Origin: Bolinopsis microptera
Lineage: Eukaryota; Ctenophora; Tentaculata; Lobata; Bolinopsidae
NCBI RefSeq assembly: GCF_026151205.1
Contig: NC_087073.1
Location: forward strand, 22,886,987 to 22,950,986
Length of the DNA stretch: 64,000 nucleotides
Direction of reading: 5' to 3'
The position numbers and the translations under genes are program-made. This document shows, piece after piece, positions 53,330-64,000 of the stretch (the stretch's first letter is position 1; each line of letters opens with the position of its first letter). The notes under the pieces are model-generated. The model was not told the DNA's origin and ran no database searches. It worked only from the letters and a program-made list of their open reading frames with translations.

Positions 53330-54975
53330 TCCTTATTTGGGCATCACGTGGGGTAACACATTGTTAACATTACCTTATTTGGGCATCACGTGGGGTAACA
53401 CGTTGTTAACATTACCTTATTTGGGCATCACGTGGGGTAACACGTTGTTAACATTACCTTATTTGGGCATCACGTGGGTAACACGTGTTAACATTACCTT
53501 ATTTGGGCATCACGTGGGGTAACACGTTGTTAACATTACCTTATTGGGCATCACGTGGGGTAACACGTTGTTAACATTACCTTATTTGGGCATCACGTGG
53601 GGTAACACGTTGTTAACATTACCTTATTTGGGCATCACGTGGGGTAACACATTGTTAACATTACCTTATTTGGGCATCACGTGGGGTAACACGTTGTTAA
53701 CATTACCTTATTTGGGCATCATGTGGGGTAACACATTGTTAACATCACCTTATTTGGGCATCACGTGGGGTAACACGTTGTTAACATTACCTTATTTGGG
53801 CATCACGTGGGGTAACACATTGTTTAACATTACCTTATTTGGGCATCACGTGGGGTAACACGTTGTTAACATTACCTTATTTGGGCATCACGTGGGGTAA
53901 ACACATTGTTAACATCACCTTATTGGGCATCACGTGGGGTAACACGTTGTTAACATTACCTTCTTTGGGCATCACGTGGGGTAACACATTGTTAACATCA
54001 CCTTATTTGGGCATCACGTGGGGTAACACGTTGTTAACATTACCTTATTTGGGCATCACGTGGGGTAACACGTTGTTAACATTACCTTATTTGGCATCAC
54101 GTGGGTAACACGTTGTTAACATTACCTATTTGGGCATCACGTGGGGTAACACGTTGTTAACATACCTTATTTGGGCATCACGTGGGGTAAGACATTGTTA
54201 ACATTACCTTATTTGGGCATCACGTGGGGTAACACGTTGTTAACATTACCTTATTAGAGAATCACGTGGGGTAACACGTTGTTAACATTACCTTATTTGG
54301 GCATCACGTGGGGTAACACGTTGTTAACATTACCTTATTTGGGCATCACGTGGGGTAACACGTTGTTAACATTACCTTATTTGGGCATCACGTAGTGTAA
54401 CACATTGTTAACATTACCTTATTTGGGCATCACGTGGGGTAACACGTTGTTAACATTACCTTATTTGGGCATCACGTGGGGTAACACATTGTTAACATTA
54501 CCTTATTTGGGCATCACGTGGGGTAACATGTTGTAACATTACCTTATTTGGGCATCACGTGGGGTAACACGTTGTTAACATTACCTTATTTGGGCATCAC
54601 GTAGGGTAACACATGTTAACATTACCTTATTTGGGCATCACGTGGGGTAACACATTGTTAACATAATTACCTTATTTGGGCATCACGTGGGGTAACACGT
54701 TGTTAACATTACCTTATTTGGGCATCACGTGGGGTAACACGCTGTTAACATGACCTTATTTGGGCATCACGTGGGGTAACACATTGTTAACATTACCTTA
54801 TTTGGGCATCACGTGGGGTAACACATTGTTAACATAATTACCTTATTTGGGCATCACGTGGGGTAAACACGTTGTTAACATTACCTTATTTGGGCATCAC
54901 GTGGGTAACACGCTGTTAACATTACCTTATTTGGGCATCACGTGGGGTAACACGTTGTTAACATTACCTTATTGT
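53330..54975. repeat. 42-bp minisatellite with CArG and E-box motifs, about 39 copies
   Basis: Unit TTAACATTACCTTATTTGGG followed by CATCACGTGGGGTAACACGTTG. Each unit carries CCTTATTTGG, fitting the CArG consensus, four bases from CACGTG, the same arrangement as the 34-bp array at 16168. It fills intron 11; the open frames encoding GITWGNTLLTLPYL are translated repeat. Confidence 0.96.
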
Positions 54976-55045
54976 TAACCTAAGTGTTAACATATTACTT
55001 GAAGACTTTTTCTTTCTGTCACACTCACGGAGACTATACTTTCAG

Positions 55046-55154
55046 GTTTGCTGCATGTTTAACTTTATGGATAGAGGAACGGGGGATTCAGGGAATGATT
55101 TAAAGAGCGGCAGTTTACTTGTTCCATACTACAGAGGAGAACGTTGTAGAGAGC
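55046..55154 (+). CDS. Mannosidase II-like gene, probable exon 12
   Basis: Acceptor ACTATACTTTCAG, phase 0 after exon 11. It begins VCCMFNFMDRGTGDSGND, matching the family's (I/V)CCQFDF directly after GPDP. The 3' end is uncertain: the first GTTAGT donor, at 55155, would add LKSGSLLVPYYRGERCRE, which does not resemble the expected CPWG...PP segment, and those bases are also the first unit of the adjacent 44-bp array. The start is well supported; the end is a guess. Confidence 0.6.
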
Positions 55155-58100
55155 GTTAGTTTACTAGTCCCCTACTACAGAGGAGAACGTTGTAGAGAGG
55201 TTAGTTTACTGGTCCCTACTACGAGGAGAACGTTGAGAGAGAGTTAGTTTACTGGTCCCTACTACAGAGGAGAAACGTTGTAGAGAGGTTAGTTTACTGG
55301 TCCCTACTACAGAGGAAGAACGTTGTAGAGAGGTTAGTTTACTAGTCCCCTACTACAGAGGAGAACGTTGTAGAGAGGTTAGTTTTACTGGTCCCTACTA
55401 CAGAGGAGAACGTTGTAGAGAGGTTAGTTTACTGGTCCCTACTACAGAGGGAACGTTGTAGAGAGGTTAGTTTACTGGTCCCTACTACAGAGGAGAACGT
55501 TGTAGAGAGGTTAGTTTACTAGTCCCTACTACAGAGGAGAACGTTGTAGAGAGGTTAGTTTTACTAGTCCCTACTACAGCGGAGACGTTGTAGAGAGGTT
55601 AGTTTACTGGTCCCTACTACAGAGGAGAACGTTGTAGAGAGGGTTAGTTTACTGGTCCCTACTACAGAGGAGAACGTTGTACGAGAGGTTAGTTTACTAG
55701 GTCCCTACTACAGAGGAGAACGTTGTAGAGAGGTTAGTTTACTAGTCCCTACTACAGAGGAGAACGTTGTAGAGAGGTTAGTTTACAGGTCCTTACTACA
55801 GAGGAGAACGTTGTAGAGAGGTTAGTTTACTGGTCCCTACTACAGAGGAGAACGTTGTAGAGAGGTAGTTTACTAGTCCCTACTACAGAGGATAACGTTG
55901 TAGAGAGGTTAGTTTACTAGTCCCCTACTACAGAGGAGAACGTTGTAGAGAGGTTAGTTTACTTGGTCCCTACTACAGAGGAGAACGTTTAGAGAGGTTA
56001 GTTTGGGAACCCCCCTATTTAAGAGGGGGAACTTTGGTAGAGAGGTTAGTTTACTGGCCCCGTATTACAGAGGAGAAAATTTTTTGGAGGGGTTAGTTTA
56101 GGCCCATACTACAGGGGGAAAAACGTTTAGAGGGGGTTATTTTAACTAGTCCCTACTACAGAGGGGGAATACGTTTTTGGAGAGGTTGGGTTACGGGGCC
56201 CTAAAAAGAGGGAACCCCAAAGGTTTAGAGAGGTTATTTTTACGGGTCCCTACTACAGAGGAGAACTTTGGGTTAGAGGGTTTTTTTTAAATGGGGCCCT
56301 TTTCAGGGAGAAGGTTTTTAAAAGGGTTGGGGTTTTACTATCCCTACTACAGGGGGAAACTTTGGAGAGGGGTTTAGTTTACTGGCCCTCCCAACAGGGG
56401 AAAAAGGGTTTTAGAGGGGGTTAGTTTCTGGTCCCTATACGGGGGGGAAAACGTTGTAGAGAGGTTATTTTACTGGCCCCTTTCTACAGAGGAGAACGTT
56501 GTAGAAAAGGTTTTATTTACTAGTCCCCTACTCAAAAGGAGAACTTTTGTAAAAGGGGTTTTGTTTCCCTAGTCCCCCCACAGGGGGGAAAAATTTGTAA
56601 AAGGGTTAGTTTACGGGGCCCTTTACAACGGGGAACTTGTTGAGGGGTTTTGTTTTGGGTCCCTCCCAACAGAGGAGAACGTTGTAGAGGGGGTTGTTTA
56701 CTAGTCCCTACTACAGAGGAGAACGTTGTAAAAGGGGTTTTGGGTTTACTAGCCCCAAATAAAAGGGGAAAAAAAATTTTTGGTAGAGGGTTTTTTACTA
56801 GCCCCTATTTCAAGGAAAAACTTGAGAGGGGGTTTTAGTTTCGGTCCTTTTACAGGGGAAAAGAACTTTGGGTAAAAGGGGTTTATTTTAAATGGCCCCT
56901 ACTACAGAGGAGAACGTTGTAGAGAGGTTAGTTTACTAGTCCTTACTACAGAGAGAACGTTGTAGAGAGGTTAGTGTACTAGTCCCTACTACAGAGGAGA
57001 ACGTGTAGAGAGGTTAGTTTACTGGTCCCTACTACAGAGGAGAACGTTTAGAGAGGTTTAGTTTACTAGTCCCTACTACAGAGGAGAACGTTGTAGAGAG
57101 GTTAGTTTAACTGGTCCCTACTACAGAGGAGAACGTTGTAGAGAGGTTAGTTTAACTGGTCCCTACTACAGAGGAGAACTTTGTAGAGAGGTTAGTTTAC
57201 TGGTCCCTTCTACAGAGGAGAACGTTGTAGAGAGGTTAGTTTACTAGTCCCTACTACAGAGGAGAACGGAAAGAGGGTTTAGTTTACTGGTCCCTATTTA
57301 AAACGGAGAACTTTTAGAGGGGTTTGTTTCTGGTCCCTACTACGAGGGAAATTTGGAGGTTTTTTTTACGGGGCCCCTACTTCGAGGAGAACGTTGTAGA
57401 GGGGTTTATTTTACTAGTCCCTACTACAGGGGAGAACTTTTGAAAAAGGGGTTATTTTCTAGTCCTACTAAAAGGGGAGAACGTTGTAAAAGAGGTTTTT
57501 TTACAGGCCCTTACTCCCAGGGGGGGGGGGGAAACGTTGTAGAGGGGTTTTGTTTCCCGGTCCCATTTACAGAGGAAAACCTTTTTTTGAGGGGTTTAAA
57601 TTTTTAAATTGTCCCTACACAGAGGAAAAAACGTTGTAGAGGGTTATTTTAAATAGCCCAACTAAAGGGAAAGAACGTTGTAGAGGGTTATTTTAAAAGG
57701 CCCCCTTAACTACAAAAAGGTTGTAGAGGGGTTAGTTTCCTAGTCCCTACTAAAAGGGGGAAAACCCGTTGTAGAGAGGTTATTTACTGGTCCCTATTTC
57801 AGGGGAGAAGTTGTAGAGGGGAAATTTTTTCCAGTCCTTAAACAAGGGAACGTTGTAAAAGAGGTTAGTTTACGGGGCCCACTACAAGGTAACGTTTTTA
57901 GAGGGGGTTAGTTTACGGGACCCTACTACAAGGGTGAAACCCGTTTTTAAGAGGTTATTTTTACTGGCCCCTACTACAAGGAAACTTTGGTAGAGGGTTG
58001 TTTCCAAGACCCAAAACCAAAACAGAGGAGAACTTTTTAGAAAAGGTTAGTTTACGGGGTCCCAACTACAGAGGAAACGTTGTAGAGAGGTTAGTTTACT

Positions 58101-60910
58101 GGCCCCTTTACTACAGGGAAAGAACGTTGTGGGAGAGGTTAGTTTATGGCCGCTACAAACGGGGAAAAGAACGTTTTTGGGGTTTATTTTTATGGTCCCA
58201 ATACAGAGGAGAACGTTGGGGGAGTGGGAAATTTTTAAAGGTCCCACTTACAGAGGAGAACGTTAGAGGGGTTTTTTTCGGGGTCCCTAAACAGAGGGAA
58301 ACTTTGAGAGGGTTGGGGTTTTCTAGTCCCTACAAACAGGGGAAAGAACGTTTTTAAAGGGGGTTATTTTAAAGGGTCCCTACTCCCGGGGAAACTTTTG
58401 GGGGGAGATTTTTGGGGTTTCGGTCCCTACTACAGGGGGAAACGTTGTAGAGGGGTGTTTGTTTTATGTCCCTACTACAGGGGGGTTTTGTTTAGGGGGT
58501 TGGGTTAAACTATCCCCCTACTACAGGGAAAACGTTTTTAGAGAGGGTTTTATTTGTCCCAAATTTCAGAGGGGGAAGGGGTAGAGGGTTTTTTTTACAG
58601 GCCCTTTAACAACGGGAGAACGTTTTAGAGAGGTTTTTTAAAAGGCCCCTACACAGAGGAGAACGTTGTAGGGGAGGTAGTTTTTTAATTTTTGGCCAAC
58701 AGACAAGGGGAACGTTGTAAAAGGTTAGTTTACTAGTCCCTAACAGAGGAGAACGTTTTTTGGGGGGAATTTGTTTACGGGGTTCCCTACTACGGGAGGA
58801 GAGGGTTAAAAAGAGGGGTTTTATTTTAAATGTCCCTTTTCAGAGAGAACTTTTGTAGGGGGGTATTTTACGGGTTTCCCAAACCCGGGGGGGAAAAACG
58901 TTGTAAAAGGGGGTTTTTACTTTCCTTACTACAGAGGAGAACTTTGGGTGAGAGGTTGGGGGTTTACTGTCCCAAACTCCCAAGAGGAGAACGTTGTAGA
59001 GAGGTTAGTTTATTTGACCCGACTAAAAGGGGAACTTTTGTAGAGGGTTGGGTTTATGGTTTCCCTATTTACGAGGAGAAGGGTTGTTAGAGGTTAGTTT
59101 ATAGACCCTACTACAGAGGAGAACGTTGTAAAGGGTTATTTTTAAGGCCCCCTACCCCAAAAGGGGGGGTTTTTTAGAGAGGTTAGTTTTTAAAGTCCCA
59201 AATAAAGGGGAGAACTTTGGTAGGGGGGTTTAGTTTATGGGTCGCTACTAAAGGGGAGCGGGTTAAAGAGGTTATTTACGGGTCCCTACTACAGAGGAAA
59301 CGTTGTAGAGGGTTTGGGTTTTTAGCCCCTACTAAGAGGAGAACGTTGAAAGGGGAGGTTAGTTTTGGGCCCCTACGAAAAGAGGAGATTTTTTGCAGAG
59401 AGGTTATTTCAAACGGTCCCTACTACAGAGGGAGAACGTTGTAGAGAGGTTAGTTTATAGCCCCCCCCCTACAGGGGAAAAACAATGTAGAGAGGTTAGT
59501 TTTCGGTCCCTAAACAGGGGAAAAGTTGAAGGGGTTGGGTTTATTGGCCCCTACTCCCGAGGAGATTTTGGGAGAAGGTGGGTTTACTAGTCCCTACTAA
59601 AAGGGGAGAAGGGGAAAAGAAAGTTTTTTAATTGGGCCACTACAGAGGAAAAATTTGGTAGAGAGGTTTTTTAATATCCCTATTTCCATAGGAGAACTTT
59701 GGTAGAGAGGTTATTTTTCGTACCCCTAAAAAAGGGAAAAACGTTGTGGGAAAGGTTTTTTTAAACAAGTTTTAACTACAGGGGAAAGAACTTTTTGGGG
59801 GGAGGTTAGTTTACTAGTCCCATTTTTCAAGGAAAAAACTTTGGTAGAGGGGGTTAGTTTTCTGGTCCTACCCAGAGGGGGAAGGGTTGTAAAAGGGGTT
59901 AGTTTTACGGGGCCCCTACTGCAGTGGAGAACTTTGGGTGGGAAGGTTAGTTTTAATAGCCCCTTTAAACAGGGAAAAACGTTGTAGAGGGGTTAGTTTA
60001 AAGTCCCTATAAAAGAAGAACGGGGTTGGGGAGGTTGTTTACGGGTTTCCTACTACGGGAAGGGGGCCTTGTAGAAGGGGTTTAATTTCCCCTTCCCCCC
60101 CAAGGAGAACCTTGTAAAAAGGTTATTTTTACTGGTCCCTACTACAGGGAAAACCCGTTGAAGAGAGGGTTTATTTTTAAAATTTTTTTTAAGGTCTCTA
60201 CTAAAAGGAAAGGGTTTGTAGAGAGGTTAGTTTTTTAAGTCCCTACAACAGGGGGAGAACTTTTGGTTAAAGGGTTATTTAACTGGTCCCTCCCCCCCAA
60301 GGAGAACTTTGGGAAAAAAAAGGGTTATTTTTCTGGTCCCTACAACAGAGGAAAGGGTTGTAGAGGGGGGTTATTTTAAAACCTAGTCCCTCCAACAGGG
60401 AAAAAGTTTTTGAGAGGTTAGTTTACTATTTCCCCGCAGAGGAAAACGTTTTTAAAAAGGTTATTTTATGGCCCCTTTTACTACAGAGGAGAATCGTGTA
60501 AAAAGGGGTTTAGTTTCTGGCCCCTACTCCCGAGGGAACTTTTGTAGAGAGGTTAGTTTACGGCCCCCTACTACAGAGGAGAACGTTTTGTAGAGAGGTT
60601 GGTTTCTAATTTGGTCCCTATTTAACAGGGGAAAAAACGTTTTTGAGGGGGTTAGTTTACTGGCCCCTTCCTACAGAGGAAAACTTTGGGAAGAGGGGTT
60701 TTAGTTTACAGCCCTTTACTTCAGGGGGGAAACTTGTAAAAAAGGTTTTTTACCGGGTCCCTACAAACAGGGGGGAACGTTGTAAGAGGTTGGGGTTTTC
60801 CCTGGGGGCCCAAACAGGGGGAAAACGTTGTAAGGGGTTTATTTATGGGCCAGTATCGGGGGGAGAAGTTGTAGAAGGTTAGTTTACTTATCCAATACAG
60901 GGGAGAACGT
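55099..60910. repeat. 44-bp minisatellite, about 130 copies, increasingly corrupted
   Basis: Unit AGAGGAGAACGTTGTAGAGA followed by GGTTAGTTTACTGGTCCCTACTAC. Up to about 55.98 kb copies differ by single indels; beyond that, runs of G, T, A and C are stretched or collapsed in nearly every copy, except for a cleaner patch at 56.9-57.26 kb. This looks like unpolished long-read sequence. An exon of the mannosidase gene could be hidden here. All open frames within are artefacts. Confidence 0.93.
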
Positions 60911-60926
60911 AATTTAACTATTGCAG

Positions 60927-61061
60927 GGTCAAAAAAAAAAATTGGACAGTGGAACTAAAAGCCGCCCTTCACTCCACGAACGGCTGTGTTTAGGGTTTTT
61001 GGGGAACGATTTTTTTAAACCACAAAAGGAAGACGCAAACGGGTGTACGACAACTAAAAAG
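60927..61061 (+). CDS. Candidate mannosidase II-like exon (LGNDF)
   Basis: A 135-nt, fully open, phase 0 to phase 0 candidate between the acceptor AACTATTGCAG and the donor GTTAAT. It reads GQKKKLDSGTKSRPSLHERL then CLGFLGNDFFKPQKED. LDxxxKxSxLxxxxxLxxxLGNDF is collinear with human [24 protein letters not shown], with the GDDF loop read as GNDF. Bases in homopolymers (an 11-A run) are doubtful, and a segment expected between exon 12 and this one was not found. Confidence 0.5.
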
Positions 61062-61899
61062 GTTAATTTTTTCTATTTTATTTTAAACTAATAAAAACGG
61101 GGACGATATATTTATTTATATATTTATATTTATTTTCTGTACTCCTAAACATTAAAAATCGGTGTTGAAAATATATTTAATATATCCTTTCCCTTTTAAC
61201 GGGAAAAACCCCGAACATCAACTTTAACAAAAACTTTCCGCAAAAACCGTGGAGTTTAATCTCCCCCTTTAAAAATTTTGATATTACACATATTTTCCCA
61301 ACTGTTGTTACCCTAGTTTACCCATTACCTGCTATTTTTAACCCTGGGCAAACCTGCAGTTACCAAATTTATACTATCACAAATATACTGTATTATGGGG
61401 GCTTCTTATCTATTGCAGGATATATTTGCGTTAAGTTTAAATTTCCTTCACCAAAAAATAAACTAAAAAAACAGTCCCCTTTTTTGGGAACCCCAAAGGG
61501 GTAAGATTTGGTTCGCCCCATTGAAAATTTCCCTGTGACTTTTTCCCCCCCGGGCCCCCCCTACCCTTTAAGTTCACCCCCCCCGGGCCCCCCCCTGAAG
61601 TTCCCCCCTCCCCTTTTTGTTCACCCCCCCTTTAGCGGGGAAAAAAGGGGATTTCGGGGCCCTTGTACGAAATCGCAAAATTTTCCCATTCCCGCGACAA
61701 ATTTTTTGTAATGTTTAATGTAAAAGGCCTTTTTTAAATTTCGGGGTTTTCCCGCTTTTTTGGGCCCAAAATAATCGCTAAACCCTTTTTTGTCCCCCCC
61801 GCTGTGGGGTTTTTGGGGTAGTGTTTGTTTTACGGGGGGGGGGGGGGGGGGGTGGGGGGGGGGGGGGGGGGTTGGGGGGTTCCCCCCCCCCTTTTTTCA
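61062..61899. other. Poor-quality intronic stretch
   Basis: Homopolymer-rich sequence with C/G runs (61545-61635, 61834-61871). An acceptor-like TCTATTGCAG lies at about 61402-61411, followed by a short open stretch that could be another exon; I could not align it to the family. Confidence 0.4.
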
Positions 61900-61994
61900 A
61901 AAGCTGGGGGGGAGTATTTTTGAACCGTGAGAAAATCCGGTACACAGAAACTGGCTGCTTTGGGTCTGGCGACTTCTTCACTTTACTCCGACAG
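61900..61994 (+). CDS. Candidate mannosidase II-like exon (GDFFTYSDR), one-base error
   Basis: The bases at 61968-61982 encode GDFFT; allowing one surplus T in the TTT at 61982-61984, the frame continues YSD plus two bases (AG) before a GTAAAA donor, giving GDFFTYSDR once the next exon adds A or G. GDFFTY(A/S)DR is a near-invariant mannosidase II motif. As written, the frame reads GDFFTLLRQ. The exon start is unknown; 61900 is nominal. The downstream 29-bp array appears to copy this donor. Confidence 0.42.
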
Positions 61995-61999
61995 GTAAA

Positions 62000-63204
62000 A
62001 ACCTTCCCTTAAAAAACCCCCCTTAAAACTTTAAAAAGAGAAAAACGGGTATTATAACACCCCCTTAAATTAGAAAATAACAGGTAAAAACCCCCTTTAT
62101 TTTAGTGGTAAACAGGTAACACCCTTTTATATTAGTGAAAACAGGAAACACCTTCTTATATTAGAGGTAACAGGAAAACCCCTTTCTTATATGATGGGGA
62201 ATTAACAGGTAACACCTTTTAATATTAGGGGTTTAACGGAAACCCCTCCTTATTTTAAGTGGTAACAGGAAACACCTCTTTAATTAGTGGAAAACCCAGG
62301 TAACCCCCTTCTTAAAAAAGAGATAAAAGGAAACCCCTTTCTTATTTTAAGGGGAAAAAACAGGAAACCCTTTCCCTTATTTTAAGTGGAAAAACCGGTT
62401 TACAAATTCTTTTTATTAGGGAACGGGTAACCCCCCCAAAAATTAGTGGAACAGGTAACACCCTTTAAAAATTGGGGGGAACGGGTAACACCCCTTTTAA
62501 AATGGGAGAAAAACCCGGAAACGACCTAAATTTTTTTGAGATAACGGGTTTAACACCCCCTTTTATTAGGGGTTTAAAGGAAAACACCTTTTTATTTAGT
62601 GAAAACAGGAAACCACCTTTTATATTAGAGGAAACCAGGTAAAAAACCTCTTTAATTAGGGGAAAACGGGTTAACCCCTTTTTTTATATTTAAGGATAAC
62701 AGGAAACCCACCTCCTTATTTCGGGAAAAGGGGGGAACACCCCCAAAAATTTTGAGAGGTAACAGGTAACACCCTTCGTATTTTATGGAAAAACCGGAAA
62801 ACACCTCCAAAAATTAGGGGGGAAACCCGGGTAACCCCGCCTTATTTTTAGGGATTTTAAAGGTAACCCCTATTTTTTGGGTGAAGGGGGTAACCCTTTT
62901 TTTAAAAGGTGAAACAGGTAAAAACCTCCTTATATTAAAGTAACAGGTAAAAACCTCCTTATAAAAAAGATAAAAAGGGTTTGGCACCCCCTATTATATT
63001 AGTGGTAACAGGTAACACCCCCCTTATATTAGTATAACAGGAAAACACCCCTTATACCCAAGATAAGGGTAAAAACCTCCTTAAAATTAGAGATAAAAAG
63101 GAACCCCCTCCTTTATTAGGGGAAAACCCTGTAAACCTCCTTATTTTAGTGGTAACGGGAAAAACACTTCTAATATTAGTGGTAACAGGAAACCCTTCCT
63201 TTGT

Positions 63205-63247
<43 letters not shown>

Positions 63248-64000
63248 TGGTAACAGGTAACCCCCCTTTATATTGGGAAATAATAGGAACACCCCCCCCC
63301 TTTTTAAACCAGATAACATGTAACACCCTCCTTAAAATTAAAAGGTAACATGATTTTAACACCTTTTATAAAGGGGATAAAAAGGAAACCCCTTTTAAAT
63401 TAGAGGAAACCCGGAACACCTTCTTATTTTAGAGGAAAACAGGTAACCCCAATCATTTTATTAGGGGGGAACGGTAATCCCACCTTTAAAAAATTAGAGT
63501 TAACGGGTAACCCTCCTTTATTTTAAAGAGATAACAGGAAACCCCCTTTCTTTTTTTTGAGGTAAACAGGAAACCACCTTCTTTTATTAGGAAACCCGGG
63601 TAAACCCCTTTAATATTAGGGGTTTAACAGGTAACCCTTCTTATATTAGGGGGATAACAGGAAACCCACCTTTTAAAAAGTGGAAAGGGTACACCTTTTA
63701 TTTTAGAGGTAAAGGTTTAAACACCTCTTTATTTATGGTAACGGGTAACCCTTCTTATAATGGGAGATAACAGGAAAACCCCTTTCTTAAAATAAGGTAA
63801 CAGGAAACACCTTCTTAAAATTAGGGGAAAAGGGTTTAAAAAACTTTTTTTAAATTAGTGGTAACAGGTAACCCCCTCCTTAAAATTAGTGGAAACAGGT
63901 AACACCTTTAAAAATTTAGTGGTAACAGGTAACCCCTCCTTATATTAGGGGAAAACAGGTAAAAACCTCCCTTATATTAGGGGTTAACAGGAAAACCCCT
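62000..64000. repeat. 29-bp minisatellite, corrupted, to window end
   Basis: Best copies read AACAGGTAACACCTCCTTAT followed by ATTAGTGGT. Nearly every copy has altered homopolymer lengths, as in 56-61 kb. A 41-base C run lies at 63206-63246. The repeat includes ACAGGTAA, the same bases as the exon-donor junction at 61991-61998. Confidence 0.9.

Noticed and set aside
53337-54108. Frames encoding GITWGNTLLTLPYL repeats
   Set aside because: Translated 42-bp minisatellite; period divisible by 3 keeps the frame open.
56650-60882. Numerous 60-119 codon frames (GERCRGV, TEENFG and similar)
   Set aside because: Translated, error-laden 44-bp minisatellite.

Overview
The window reads as metazoan nuclear DNA, most likely from a marine invertebrate; the sequence does not settle the phylum. 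The reasons are spliced genes with GT-AG introns encoding animal families (a sema-domain protein and a Golgi alpha-mannosidase II-like enzyme), CR1/L2-type LINEs, a Penelope-like element, and hAT-, pogo- and mariner-type DNA transposon remnants. No bacterial-style operon, rRNA or tRNA gene was seen. Tandem repeats dominate: about 30 kb of the 64 kb is minisatellite or microsatellite, and nearly all long open frames from 11.8-15.9, 19.9-20.4, 23.2-23.7, 40.3-40.7 and 53.3-54.1 kb are just translated repeats.

Two divergently transcribed host genes, which a simple ORF scan would miss because their exons are 50-130 nt, form the backbone. On the minus strand, four phase-compatible exons (24813-24726, 22153-22066, 19884-19827, 10457-10404) encode a signal peptide and the first part of a sema domain; the gene continues towards or beyond position 1. 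On the plus strand, exons from 38242 to at least 55154, with further candidates at 60927-61061 and about 61900-61994, encode a type II membrane GH38 enzyme resembling Golgi alpha-mannosidase II. Catalytic and metal-binding positions are kept, but normally invariant neighbours are changed. Introns of both genes are filled with minisatellites.

Between the two start codons (about 25.0-38.0 kb) lies a transposon cluster: a mariner-like remnant, a 2.7-kb element or scar with 260-bp inverted repeats, a 5'-truncated CR1-like LINE (minus), and a LINE with two intact ORFs (plus). ORF1 of the latter joins an AlkB-like 2OG-Fe(II) dioxygenase domain, a possible SAP motif, a coiled coil and an SGNH/esterase-like domain; ORF2 is endonuclease-reverse transcriptase with a C-terminal zinc knuckle. 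This is the most novel-looking system in the window.

A second unusual pattern is that several arrays appear to start at exon-intron boundaries and carry copies of the adjacent splice site (sema exon 1 donor, sema exon 3 acceptor, mannosidase exon 8 acceptor, exon 11 and 12 donors, and the candidate 61994 donor). Several arrays also carry CACGTG E-boxes next to CArG or CCAAT boxes.

Sequence quality is uneven. From about 55.98 kb to the end, and less severely in 1-5.4 kb, repeat copies show homopolymer-type errors typical of unpolished long reads, so exons there are provisional.
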